DNA of 64,000 nt from Advenella incenata (GTDB taxonomy: Bacteria; Pseudomonadota; Gammaproteobacteria; Burkholderiales; Burkholderiaceae_B). Of the stretch, positions 39,415 to 48,866 are shown piece by piece. Under the pieces are notes generated by a model, which saw nothing but the letters and a program-made list of their open reading frames with translations, searched no databases and was not told where the DNA came from. Location: the NCBI RefSeq assembly GCF_004217095.1, contig NZ_SHKO01000002.1, forward strand, positions 992,001-1,056,000, written 5' to 3'. The first letter of the stretch is position 1, and each line of letters opens with the position of its first letter. Made by a program: the position numbers and the translations under genes.

Positions 39415-40857
39415 ATGAGCAAAGTGCTGATAAGACCAGGGAGAGATTGGGAAAGGAGGCCCGACCAACATAAGCGTGCGGGACTCCTCTATCATGAAAA
39501 CCTCATTGGCGATAAATTACTGCCGCCTGAGGACATGCGTCAACCTGCGGACTCTGGAAAGCAGCCTTACACTATCACACGCAATCGATATATCTCTCAG
39601 GATTTTCATGACCGCGAGGTGAGGGGGCTCTGGTCTCACGTTTGGCAAATGGCTTGCCGTGAGGAGGAAATTCCGGAGATAGGCGATATATCTGTTTATG
39701 AAATTGCCGGACTGTCCTTCATCATCGTTCGTGGAGAAGATTCCACAATTCGAGCGTTTCGGAATACATGTAAACATCGCGGAATGAAGCTGTGCGCCTA
39801 TGATACAAGCGTGAATGAAATCCGCTGCCCGTTTCATGGATTCACATGGGACTTGAGCGGAAAATTGGTCGACGTACCAATGCGGTGGGATTTTCCTGAT
39901 TTGAATGAAGAATCCACACGACTTTCGGAAGTGCAAGTTGGTGTTTGGGGAGGCTTTATTTTTATTAATCCGGATACGAAGGCTCCATCACTTCTCAGCT
40001 TTCTCGAGGTTCTTCCTGAACACTTCAAAGGCCACCTGGAGCACTCCCAAAAATATATCACGGCGCATTGGCGTAAAGTACTTCCTTGTAATTGGAAATT
40101 GGGCATTGAAGCTTTCATTGAGAGCTATCACACACTGCAAGTACATCCACAATTTACTGGCTTCTTGTCGGATGAAAACGGGCAATATGATGTCTTTGGA
40201 CGCCATATCAGCCGTTTTCTTCTAACGATAGGGAAAAACACCACTGCAATCTCTAACCCCTTGCCAGAACAGACTGTCGTGGACGAGTTTTTCGCCGCGA
40301 ATAGTCTTGGTGCTGCACCATCTATTCCGGAGGGGACCACCGCGCGTGCTTTTCTTGCGGAAATAATGCGAGAAAGATATACGTCATTGTCAGGCCAAGA
40401 CTACTCATCATGCTCGGAAGCCGAGCTAATAGACTCAAATCAATATTCTATTTTCCCTAATATGATTCTGTGGCGCACTCTCATTTTTCCTGCAGTATAT
40501 CGCTTCAGACCTAACGGAAATGATCCTCACTCCAGTATTTTTGATCTTTATTTGCTTGGTGATATCCCTGCTTCTGGAGTTCGACCACCTGCAGCCGAAG
40601 TGCAGGACCTTGGGGAAATCTCCTTCATGGACGCGTTGAAGGATTATTCGGTGCTGCTTGGCGAAACATATCATCAAGATTATCAGAATCTTGCGCTGTT
40701 ACAGGAAGGAATCGCAGGGTCCCCAGATGAATCGCTACAAACGGCGCAAACACAGGAAATTCGAATCAGACACTTGGAAAAAGTACTCGACGAGTACTTG
40801 GAACAATATGATCCTGAGTCGCCCTCTTCGATAATCAAAGTGAAACAGGTGAAATAG
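39415..40857 (+). CDS. Rieske non-haem iron aromatic-ring-type oxygenase, alpha subunit
   Basis: 480 residues. Rieske [2Fe-2S] ligands C119-x-H121 and C138-x2-H141. The mononuclear iron site includes H239 and H244 in EAFIESYHTLQVHPQ, with E236 where many family members have Asp. It carries out oxygenation with electrons from a ferredoxin. No small beta subunit gene is present, so it is probably an alpha-only oxygenase. Directly followed by a VOC protein, two ferredoxins and a reductase gene. Substrate unknown. Confidence 0.92.
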   Translation: MSKVLIRPGRDWERRPDQHKRAGLLYHENLIGDKLLPPEDMRQPADSGKQPYTITRNRYISQDFHDREVRGLWSHVWQMACREEEIPEIGDISVYEIAGLSFIIVRGEDSTIRAFRNTCKHRGMKLCAYDTSVNEIRCPFHGFTWDLSGKLVDVPMRWDFPDLNEESTRLSEVQVGVWGGFIFINPDTKAPSLLSFLEVLPEHFKGHLEHSQKYITAHWRKVLPCNWKLGIEAFIESYHTLQVHPQFTGFLSDENGQYDVFGRHISRFLLTIGKNTTAISNPLPEQTVVDEFFAANSLGAAPSIPEGTTARAFLAEIMRERYTSLSGQDYSSCSEAELIDSNQYSIFPNMILWRTLIFPAVYRFRPNGNDPHSSIFDLYLLGDIPASGVRPPAAEVQDLGEISFMDALKDYSVLLGETYHQDYQNLALLQEGIAGSPDESLQTAQTQEIRIRHLEKVLDEYLEQYDPESPSSIIKVKQVK

Positions 40858-40858
40858 C

Positions 40859-41350
40859 ATGATCCGTGGCGTGCATCATATCTCAATTCATACTAAGAAC
40901 CTGGAAAGGATTTTGGACTTTTACCAGGAAGCGTTCGGATTCATGCCGGTTACAGAGCAGATTCATTGGCACGAGAACTCATTTTTCGATAACGTGATCG
41001 GCCTCTCTGGGACTGCTGGCCGCTTGATTATGCTCAAAAGCCACAACTTGTATCTCGAGGTTTGGGAGTATACAGCCCCACTAGGTCTTCAGAACGAGCC
41101 TCTGCGCCCGAACGATTGGGGATATACGCACTTTTGCGTAGATACAGATAATATTGAAGAAGACTATAGCCGACTATTAAGAGCGGGGATGAAGTTTAAC
41201 CGACCTCTGCCGACTGAAACTGACGGTATCCGAGCCATTTATGGAAAGGATCCGGACGGTAATCTCATAGAATTGCAGCAGGTTCGAATGGAACACGATT
41301 TTGCTTTCGAGCGTTTGGAATACTTGGCATTACGGGCAGATAATGAATGA
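40859..41350 (+). CDS. VOC-superfamily metalloenzyme (glyoxalase/extradiol dioxygenase fold)
   Basis: 163 residues, starting one base after the oxygenase stop. Paired beta-alpha-beta-beta-beta modules: GVHHISIHTKNLERILDFYQ, WGYTHFCVDTDNIEEDY and DPDGNLIELQQV. Likely metal ligands are the His of VHHIS, the His of YTHFCV and the Glu of NLIELQ. It is half the length of classical extradiol dioxygenases, so an isomerase, epimerase or small ring-cleavage enzyme acting on the Rieske product is possible. Its end overlaps the next gene by 8 bases. Confidence 0.82.
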   Translation: MIRGVHHISIHTKNLERILDFYQEAFGFMPVTEQIHWHENSFFDNVIGLSGTAGRLIMLKSHNLYLEVWEYTAPLGLQNEPLRPNDWGYTHFCVDTDNIEEDYSRLLRAGMKFNRPLPTETDGIRAIYGKDPDGNLIELQQVRMEHDFAFERLEYLALRADNE

Positions 41351-41663
41351 TTTTTTAAGAGTTTTAGACGAAGTGGATTTACCTGTTGGTACAAATAGAG
41401 CCATAGAGGTATTCGGTCGATCAGTGCTATTATGCCGGACGGCCGAGGGGGTCTTCGCAGTTGCGAATGAATGCACCCACCAGAAAATGCCGTTAGAAGG
41501 CGGTCGAATGCGTGGATGCTATCTTTTTTGTCCTACGCATGGCGTTCGGTTTGATTTGCGCTCAGGAACTCCCACGGGCAATTTGACCACGACGCCATTA
41601 CGGTGTTTTGATGTGCGAGTGAGTAATGGCGGAATCGAGATTGCACACAAATCATTGGACTAA
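41343..41663 (+). CDS. Rieske-type ferredoxin
   Basis: 106 residues from ATG 41343. [2Fe-2S] ligands C44-T-H46 and C63-x2-H66 (ECTHQKMPL, CPTHGVRFD). Small soluble Rieske proteins of this kind donate electrons to Rieske oxygenases. It overlaps the VOC gene, so they are coupled. Most likely partner: the oxygenase at 39415. Confidence 0.9.
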   Translation: MNDFLRVLDEVDLPVGTNRAIEVFGRSVLLCRTAEGVFAVANECTHQKMPLEGGRMRGCYLFCPTHGVRFDLRSGTPTGNLTTTPLRCFDVRVSNGGIEIAHKSLD

Positions 41664-41804
41664 AATTTGCCATACAAAGTTATGCGGCTTGATCTTTTGT
41701 TAGGTGGTACTGCATTAAGCCTGATTAAACAAAGCGACATATTCACTATGAGTATAGTCCCTTACTTATCTATACATCATTTTTCAGATAGAGGTCAATA
41801 TACC

Positions 41805-42122
41805 ATGCCGCTCATTTGCATCACTACACGTGATGGCCACAAACATAATATCCAGGCGACAACAGGAAATAGCATCATGGAAACTATTCGTGATGCAGGG
41901 ATTGATGAAATGCTAGCGCTTTGTGGTGGCTGTTGTTCTTGTGCTACTTGTCATATCCATGTTGATTCAGCCCGTCTCGGTTCGTTACCTGCCATTGGAG
42001 ATGATGAAGATGCGCTATTAGACAGTTCCGATCATCGACTCCCGGAGTCGCGTCTTGCGTGTCAGATCTCAGTGGTAGAGGGACTAGAAGGGTTTGCAGC
42101 CCGCATCGCACCAGAAGATTAA
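41805..42122 (+). CDS. adrenodoxin/putidaredoxin-type [2Fe-2S] ferredoxin
   Basis: 105 residues from ATG 41805 with GAGG upstream. Cluster ligands C40, C46, C49 and C86 in the order Cx5Cx2C...C ([12 protein letters not shown] and ESRLACQ). C43 and C44 are extra cysteines next to the cluster. This type usually serves P450s but also some Rieske systems. The ferredoxin reductase gene follows. It shares the cysteine spacing of the P450-linked ferredoxin at 51790. Confidence 0.9.
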   Translation: MPLICITTRDGHKHNIQATTGNSIMETIRDAGIDEMLALCGGCCSCATCHIHVDSARLGSLPAIGDDEDALLDSSDHRLPESRLACQISVVEGLEGFAARIAPED

Positions 42123-42215
42123 GCAAAGTCTAAACAAACGAAGGTTAGACATTATTTGCAACCAAAATAGGTGCTAGTCTGGTTGCCGATTGCACCATTT
42201 TATGGAGAAGGGATT

Positions 42216-43457
42216 GTGGTAAAAGACATGAAGTCATATTCGGATGTATTGATTGTGGGAAGTGGGCATGGCGGTGCTCAGGCTGCTATCGTGCTTCGTC
42301 AGCGTGGGTTTTCTGGCACAATCCGCATTGTTACTGAGGAGCAAGAGTTCCCTTATGAACGGCCACCGCTCTCCAAAGAATACCTCTCTCAGGAGCGATC
42401 TTTTGATCGTATGTTAATTCGATCAGAAAATTTTTGGGCCGAGAAAGAAGTGAATTTTAATTTTGGTCACAGCATTGAGCGGATAGATCCTGAAAACAGA
42501 ATCGCCTATGATGCGAGTGGTCACATGTGGCTATATGGTCAGATGATCTGGGCGGCAGGCGGACATGCTAGACGACTCTCGTGCGATGGCAGTAACGTCG
42601 CGGGATTACACACGATTCGAACTCGAAAAGATATCGACAAGTTGGAGAGCGAACTTGCAGATGCTAGTCGCGTCGTAATTATTGGTGGTGGATTTATTGG
42701 TCTAGAGACTGCAGCTATCCTGTCCAAATTTGGTAAGAAGGTTACCGTAATAGAAGCTCAAGATCGTGTGTTGGCTCGTGTCGCGGCCAAACCTATTTCG
42801 AATTTTTTTGAGGAGAAGCATCGCGCACACGGTGTGAATTTCCGTTTGCAAGCCGCGGTGGCAGAAATTGAAGGACGAGCGGGACGGGTTATTGGTGTGA
42901 GGCTAGAAGACGATTCAACAATTCCGGCAGACATTGTAATCGTGGGAATCGGACTAGAACCTTCGGTGACTCCGCTGCTTCAAGCAGGGGCGCTCGGAGG
43001 TAACGGAGTTGAGGTGGATGAATTTTGCCGGACAAGCTTGCCAAACATCTATGCTATTGGGGATTGTGCTGCTCACATAAATAACTTTGGAGATGGTAGG
43101 AAATTGCGACTGGAGTCGGTACAGAACGCTGCAGATCAGGCGATCACCGCAGCGCTTCACATTTTGGGTCAACCTCAACCTTATGTCTCGGTGCCTTGGT
43201 TTTGGTCAAATCAATTTGAACATAGATTACAAACGGTAGGCTTGAATATCGGGTACGACAGTGAAGTATTGCGAGGTGACCCCTTCACTGGCTCTTTCTC
43301 AATTGTTTATTTACGCGGAGGAAAGGTCGCTGCTCTCGATTGTGTTAACGCAATTTCGGACTACGCTCAAGGAAAATTGCTTGTCCAGCGAAATGTAGAG
43401 ATATCCCCAAAGTTGCTCGCCGATCCGAAACATAAGCTCAAATCATTCCTGTTGTAG
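42216..43457 (+). CDS. NAD(P)H-dependent ferredoxin reductase (FAD)
   Basis: 413 residues from GTG 42216 (GGAG upstream); a frame from 42171 adds 15 non-conserved residues. Two dinucleotide-binding motifs: VGSGHGGAQAA (FAD) and IIGGGFIGLETA (NAD), plus YAIGDCAAH. The PPLSKEYL segment and length match putidaredoxin/rubredoxin reductase-type enzymes. As the only ferredoxin reductase in the island it may supply the Rieske oxygenase and also the P450 at 50452, whose operon lacks one. Confidence 0.92.
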   Translation: MVKDMKSYSDVLIVGSGHGGAQAAIVLRQRGFSGTIRIVTEEQEFPYERPPLSKEYLSQERSFDRMLIRSENFWAEKEVNFNFGHSIERIDPENRIAYDASGHMWLYGQMIWAAGGHARRLSCDGSNVAGLHTIRTRKDIDKLESELADASRVVIIGGGFIGLETAAILSKFGKKVTVIEAQDRVLARVAAKPISNFFEEKHRAHGVNFRLQAAVAEIEGRAGRVIGVRLEDDSTIPADIVIVGIGLEPSVTPLLQAGALGGNGVEVDEFCRTSLPNIYAIGDCAAHINNFGDGRKLRLESVQNAADQAITAALHILGQPQPYVSVPWFWSNQFEHRLQTVGLNIGYDSEVLRGDPFTGSFSIVYLRGGKVAALDCVNAISDYAQGKLLVQRNVEISPKLLADPKHKLKSFLL

Positions 43458-43718
43458 CGGTAGCTTGAATGCTTTCGGATTGTAGTCTCTATCTAAGAGC
43501 GGTGTTGACCAATATGTGGATTTATCGTCTAACCTGACGTTCTTTGCTTTGTCGCTAGCCAATAAAAAAATTATTGCGAAATTCTAAAAATAGTTTCGAC
43601 GATAGATTACGCGCTGTACGGTGTAAATTAGCATTGTCGTGGCTGTCGCTCTGTCTGAAACAGAATTGACCATAGCTCGTCTGCCGAAGGGCGCTGCGTC
43701 CTGCAGCTGTACGATTTT

Positions 43719-45311
43719 TTATGAACGTGAGGCAGAAACGCCTGGGATTTCGCTTTCCAGCGAGCGAGCAATATCTAATTGGTCGCTTAATAGAAAATCA
43801 ATGTCGTCAAAGGTCGTCAGAGGATTGAGCAATACGGCTCGCAGCAATGTGAGGCCCTGATTGTTATATTGATTGATTGTACGGAATGTTCTGGAGACAA
43901 AACTGTCTCCTTTCTGCCTCTGCCATTTTTGCAGGGAAATATTGAAGCGATTGATTTGGATATTATCCAGATCGTCGATTTTTATATTGCGGTATTTTTC
44001 AGGTATATATCTGTACGTTAGAATATTCATAGCTGGCGCGGCAATCAATTCAAATTCGGGGCGCGTCTCGATTGCCTGAGCCATGTAGCGTGCCCGCTGC
44101 AGGCTCTTGGAGAAAAGGTCGTCGTAGCCGGATTTCCCGATAATATGTAATGCAGCGTGCAAATACAGAGCAGTAGCGGGTCGCGTGCCTTCCAGCGTAA
44201 ACCGCCCCTGGTCAAACGATGTCGCACGAACGGCATAAGGCGCGTGATGCATGGTAAGTTGAGAGAGGGCGGCATCACGAAAAAAGAGCATGCCGCAACC
44301 CAACGGCAGCATCAATTGCTTATGGCCATCAATAGTCACGGTATCGGCATGGGCGATCCCGTCCAGCAGATGCCGATTGCTTTGGCTCAGTATCAAGCCA
44401 CCGCCCCAGGCGGCATCGACATGAACATGCGCACCAATTTGTCTGCCCATTTCACATATTTTTGCGATTGCGTCGATACTGCCGTAATCAGTTGTTCCTG
44501 CGATGGCAACGAGGCAGGCAATTTTTCTGCCTGCCTGTCGGTATTTTTCAACGGTGTCGCGCAACGCATCCAGGTCAATTTGAAATAGACTGTTGACGGG
44601 TACTTTATGCAGCTCTGCGCCCAGCAACTGCGCGCCTTTGTCAAATGAATAGTGCATCAGTTCTGAGCCGATGATGACCGGTAGATCAACCGTGTGCGAT
44701 GCCTTTGTGGATTCGGGCGCCTGCGTGGTATCTGCCAGACGCAATGCGGTCCAGAGCGCGCAAATATTTGCGAGTGTTCCGCCACTGGTAAAGATGCCAA
44801 GTGCCGAGGATGCAATTTGCAAATGTGCTTCGTAGAATTGTCGGTCTGCCTGGAATATCTCCCGGTGAAGCATGCCAATGACTTGGCGCTCCAGAAACGC
44901 CATTCCGCGACTCGTTTCCATTTTGACTACGTTTTGATTCAGGGTTTGGACTAGTCGTCCAATTTCAGGCAGAAACTGGGGAATCGGCGAGGTCATATGT
45001 CCCAGATATCTTGGCGATGCCAGGTGCGAGCAATGAGGTAATACTTCGCTGTCAAGCATATCAAGATAAGCTTCGGCCGACTGTCCCTGCGCTGGTGCAT
45101 CAAATTGCATGAACTTGCTTCGAACGTCTTCGATTTGCATGTCAGTGACGGCATCGGTTGAGCTGAAGAATTTTCTGCAACTCTGGTCGACTCTATCGCG
45201 TATGGCAGTTGTATTGGAGCCGAAGAGGGTATTAATCAGCGCCTGTGAGTTATTCGCCTGGTCAACTCCGTTCATTGCGCCATCGGTGTCGCTATTCAGA
45301 ACTACATTCAT
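43719..45311 (-). CDS. group II pyridoxal-phosphate-dependent amino acid decarboxylase
   Basis: 530 residues, PF00282-type fold: HVDAAWGGGLILS and the PLP lysine K331 in IDGHKQLMLPLGCG. Similar in length and style to bacterial glutamate/aspartate decarboxylases, including PanP-like aspartate 1-decarboxylases that make beta-alanine. It is the only intact minus-strand gene inside the island, shows no sigma-54 promoter, and has a housekeeping-like base composition. The amino acid substrate cannot be decided from motifs alone. Confidence 0.88.
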   Translation of the reverse strand: MNVVLNSDTDGAMNGVDQANNSQALINTLFGSNTTAIRDRVDQSCRKFFSSTDAVTDMQIEDVRSKFMQFDAPAQGQSAEAYLDMLDSEVLPHCSHLASPRYLGHMTSPIPQFLPEIGRLVQTLNQNVVKMETSRGMAFLERQVIGMLHREIFQADRQFYEAHLQIASSALGIFTSGGTLANICALWTALRLADTTQAPESTKASHTVDLPVIIGSELMHYSFDKGAQLLGAELHKVPVNSLFQIDLDALRDTVEKYRQAGRKIACLVAIAGTTDYGSIDAIAKICEMGRQIGAHVHVDAAWGGGLILSQSNRHLLDGIAHADTVTIDGHKQLMLPLGCGMLFFRDAALSQLTMHHAPYAVRATSFDQGRFTLEGTRPATALYLHAALHIIGKSGYDDLFSKSLQRARYMAQAIETRPEFELIAAPAMNILTYRYIPEKYRNIKIDDLDNIQINRFNISLQKWQRQKGDSFVSRTFRTINQYNNQGLTLLRAVLLNPLTTFDDIDFLLSDQLDIARSLESEIPGVSASRS

Positions 45312-45429
45312 CTTGATTATCTCTACATTAATTGTATTTAGTGTCGATTTTAATATACCGATTGAGTCACGGAAATGATTTGATTGGTTGTTGTGTTTAT
45401 TTCGCGTGGTTCCTATGCGAATAATCTAC

Positions 45430-45762
45430 TTAACGAGTTCTTCTTGTTCTTCAGATACCGTCTCCGCCTGCCTCCAGTCGATATCCATAGCTGGTCGGTG
45501 CTTCAGCTATGCGGTCTTCTACATGATCATTAGCAACCGGGAGACAAAGATCAACGATAGTGATGTGCAGTCCCGCGTCAACGCAGGTTTAGTGCTGGAC
45601 GGCAGTGTTGGCTTTCGTTTTCATCTCGCGTTAGATGTGATTTTTACCGACATTGATCCGGTTGGAGCTGAAGCTAGTGTGCAGAAAGCGCACCGGATCG
45701 GTCCATACTCCAATGCAATCCAAGGTAACATTGATGTCGCCTTGTCGATTGTGACACGTTGA
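45430..45762 (+). pseudogene. organic hydroperoxide resistance (Ohr/OsmC) protein, decayed
   Basis: The frame ends SVQKAHRIGPYSNAIQGNID followed by VALSIVTR, the C-terminus of Ohr proteins. The conserved Cys before PYSN is replaced by Gly, and the N-terminal half is unreadable. Ohr needs two cysteines to reduce organic hydroperoxides, so this copy is inactive. Confidence 0.7.
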
Positions 45763-46109
45763 GATGCGTATGGCTTTACGAAGATGTATCACCCACGTCA
45801 TTTGGCCATACAAAACTCATGTTGTACAGGTCGTCGTGCTGTCCATCGATTTACTGTTGTTGTTACGTTCGACTCAGCGAATATCGTGCGCGGGTACGTT
45901 TTAGCGACATTATGCCAATCAGTCAGTCAGTGTAATGCTGTTGGTTAGGCCTGCACAAGTGCCAATTGGGATCGTTGGCCGCAGTCATTACTCTATCGGT
46001 CACTAACGGCTCATGCCCCACTTGCGCGTGAGATATATGTTCAAAGAACAGCGCACCCGTTCAGCTTGGTATATGGAAGGCGTAATGGTCGACACAACTA
46101 TATCCGAAC

Positions 46110-46670
46110 GAGCCTCCGTCAGGTCAGCGGGCAAGCACGAGTCAATGTCACTTGGGATGCAACTGCGGAAGTCGTTATAGAGGGGTGTGTGGTTGGCTTG
46201 ACGATGCACTTGCCGGCTCGATGGGCGCAAACATTCATTGGCTCCCTGTAATTTTTTTTCTAGACCGTCATAGCGTGCTTGACTCGCTATGCGAACGACA
46301 CAAAGCAGGCATGCAGGAGATCAGCCGACGGTTTTCCGAAATACCCGCTGCTGACTGGGAACGGCTGTCCGACAAAGCCGTTATTGATCAGTTGGTCTAA
46401 CCTTATGTCGATTATCTTCGCCTGCATGCCGATTATTTTCTCTGATGCTTAACCGGGCGCAGACAGATGACGAGATCAACTTCATCGAAATGTTGCGGTA
46501 CGTACCTAAAATTCGCCTGCCGCACGTTAAACCTGTGAAACGAGAAACCTATGCTGCCATCCGGAACGCCATCGAAGCCGGACTATGTAGGTTGGGTTTC
46601 AGACGTATCCACAATCTGCCAACATTTATCTGCACGAGATACCACGGGTACTGGCCCTTTATCTAACGGA
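46110..46670 (+). pseudogene. TetR-family regulator, decayed
   Basis: Fragments in order: QARVNVTWDATAEVVIEG, a damaged recognition helix and then DRHSVLDSLCERHKAGMQEI with SRRFSEIPAADWERLSDKAV, a stop, then LNRAQTDDEINFIEMLRYVP. This is the layout of a TetR N-terminal HTH and ligand domain with several frameshifts. It may once have regulated the adjacent Ohr gene. Confidence 0.65.
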
Positions 46671-47378
46671 TATCGAAGGCTGAGTCCGCGATAAGCCATT
46701 GGGGTAGAGGTTGACCAGTTGGACGATGTACTTATTGTGGCCCTAAGGATGAGTTACATATCCTACACTTGCTACGAGTCATCGTCGGGCCAAGGGCGTT
46801 TCTCGGCTTGTAAATTACGAGAATTGATTTACCTTTTGCCATGTTTGGTAGGTAGGGCTTGATAAGCATATTGAATTCCAGTGTCTTAAGAAACAGTGTG
46901 TGATGGAAAAAAGTCAAATGCCACTTTGAAGAAATTCTTGTGGGCCTGCATAGGCGGTGGTTTGAGTAAGTGCACCCTGTCGTGGACTATAGTATTCGAG
47001 GCTAAGGATGGAGTAACCAAAAGGGAGGAGTCTGAAGATTTATTATTTGTCTTTTCGTTGCGATAGGGTATATGTTGATGAGAAATAATAATTGGCGGAA
47101 TCGGTAGCTCGTCTTAACGTTAACGCAGACAATCAATTCCATCGTATAGCCCTTTTAAAGCGTTGGAAGATTAAAAAAGTAGTCTGACGCTGGTTTCGGT
47201 ATACCCGTGGCAAACCAGATTTAGGTTCACTGCTTTTTATGTTCTATTCGTTATATCAAACTCCTTTTTATCTTGGAGCTGTAGCTTGTGAAAGCAGAAT
47301 TTTCAATAGATGTCTTTGGTAAAGACATCTACGCAGGTTAGTGGCTCTCCCAGAGTCGAAAACTTCTTAGCCAAAGCA
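46671..47378. other. 708-bp gap upstream of the FAD monooxygenase
   Basis: AT-rich, no recognisable gene; a 61-codon minus-strand frame (46732-46917) has no family features. Regulatory sites for the sigma-54 promoter at 47379 are expected in its last 200 bases. Confidence 0.4.
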
Positions 47379-47394
47379 TGGCATGATTTTTGCT
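47379..47394 (+). promoter_or_regulatory. sigma-54 promoter, monooxygenase-epoxide hydrolase operon
   Basis: TGGCATG-attt-TTGCT with correct spacing, 48 bases before the ATG at 47442. Confidence 0.8.
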
Positions 47395-47441
47395 TGAGAG
47401 GGTGTGCCATAAGGCATATCTTCAAGAGGAGCAAAGCTAAT

Positions 47442-48866
47442 ATGAATTCTGTCCAAGAAAATCGTTCATCTCTTGGTACGGCGGTAGTAATCGGAGGCAG
47501 CATCGCGGGCTGCTCCGCAGCTGCGGCCTTGCACGAACAGTTTGATCGGGTGTTGGTTATCGATCGCGACGAGTTGCCCGCTACTCGTAAATCACGCAAA
47601 GGCGCCCCGCACGCATATCAGTTTCATGCGCTTGCTGTAGGTGGTAGGAAAGCGATGGAGGGTTTGTTCCCGGGGTTAACGCAACAGGCCATCGACAGCG
47701 GAGTGCCACTCATCGACACTGCCAATACACTTTGGTACTGTTCAAAGTTCGGATTTTTTCGAAATCAACCCTCCAACTTGCGAAGCCTTCTGCTTACGCG
47801 GCAGTTCCTAGAGTGGACGCTGCGTAACCGAATTCGTGAGATTGTCAATGTTGAGGTGTTGGATCGGACTGCGGTCAGTGGGCTCGTGGCGCACGGTGGC
47901 ATAGTGACCGGAGTCGAGGTGATCGATTCAGCCAAGATTAAGCGAACCATCGATGCCGATCTTATCGTTGATACGAGTGGTCGTCCGTCCGTTGCTCCCG
48001 ATTGGCTGGCCTCACTCGGCTATCCTCGGCCGGTTGAGACGACCATCAATGCTAAGTGGGGTTACACTACCGCCTATGTCCGGCCAGGTCCAGAGTGGTC
48101 GCCTCCCTATGATGCGCTCTACATTAATCCAACGGTTACCGGCAACGACGTAAGAGCGACGCGGGGCGCTGGCATGTGGGCGCAGGAGGACAATGTTTGG
48201 GTGTTGACTGCACAGGGGTGCGCGGGAGACTATCCCCCCTATGACGAGGAGGGTTTCCGAGACTTTCTCGGTAGCTTCGGCAGGACTGAGTTTTTGGAGC
48301 TACTTGACAAAGGAGAGATGGTAAAGCCTCCGGTAGCGTGGCGCAATACGACCAACCGGTTACGTGACTTCGCCGGCCTGCAGTCACGACCTGAGCGGTT
48401 TATCGTGCTTGGCGACGCGACTGCGGCGTTCAATCCCGTTTACGGTCAGGGAATGAGTTCGGCGGCAATGGGTGCTGGGTTGCTCCGGGAAGAATTGCGA
48501 ACATGGTTCAGCAGTGGAGCAGAGGATCTGACTGGCTTTGCAGAGCATTTCCAAAAGCAGCTCAATACATCCGTGATTCAGGCCTGCTGGGCCTTCTCGA
48601 CTGGCTCCGACTTGCAAATTCCAGGCGTCGAAGTTGACGGACTGCGACAGGAATCGGAGAAGTCGCAAGAACAGGAGTACGTCAATCGCGTGGTGGCCTT
48701 GGCCACTGAGGATCTCGATGTGCAGCTCAAGCTGACGGAGACAATTAGTATGGTTCGTGGGCCGGAATGGATGTCCGAGGAGGAAGTTCGTGTCAAGGTG
48801 CAGGAGAATTGGGATCGCTTGGGCAACCTGACCCGCGAAGATAACGGACCGTTGGTTGCACCATGA
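47442..48866 (+). CDS. FAD-dependent monooxygenase/oxidoreductase
   Basis: 474 residues from ATG 47442 with AGAGGAG ten bases upstream. FAD motifs: VVIGGSIAGCSAAAAL near the N-terminus and FIVLGDATAAFNPVYGQGMS (GD motif), as in geranylgeranyl-reductase-like and squalene-epoxidase-like flavoproteins. The gene and its partner are richer in G+C than the neighbouring operons and read like actinobacterial sequence. Coupled to an epoxide hydrolase (4-bp overlap), it may epoxidise a double bond or hydroxylate a ring. The reaction is inferred. Confidence 0.85.
   Translation: MNSVQENRSSLGTAVVIGGSIAGCSAAAALHEQFDRVLVIDRDELPATRKSRKGAPHAYQFHALAVGGRKAMEGLFPGLTQQAIDSGVPLIDTANTLWYCSKFGFFRNQPSNLRSLLLTRQFLEWTLRNRIREIVNVEVLDRTAVSGLVAHGGIVTGVEVIDSAKIKRTIDADLIVDTSGRPSVAPDWLASLGYPRPVETTINAKWGYTTAYVRPGPEWSPPYDALYINPTVTGNDVRATRGAGMWAQEDNVWVLTAQGCAGDYPPYDEEGFRDFLGSFGRTEFLELLDKGEMVKPPVAWRNTTNRLRDFAGLQSRPERFIVLGDATAAFNPVYGQGMSSAAMGAGLLREELRTWFSSGAEDLTGFAEHFQKQLNTSVIQACWAFSTGSDLQIPGVEVDGLRQESEKSQEQEYVNRVVALATEDLDVQLKLTETISMVRGPEWMSEEEVRVKVQENWDRLGNLTREDNGPLVAP

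Noticed and set aside
42176-42196. Sigma-54 promoter before the ferredoxin reductase (ctggttgccgattgcacc)
   Set aside because: GG and GC are nine instead of ten bases apart and the rest of the consensus is poor.
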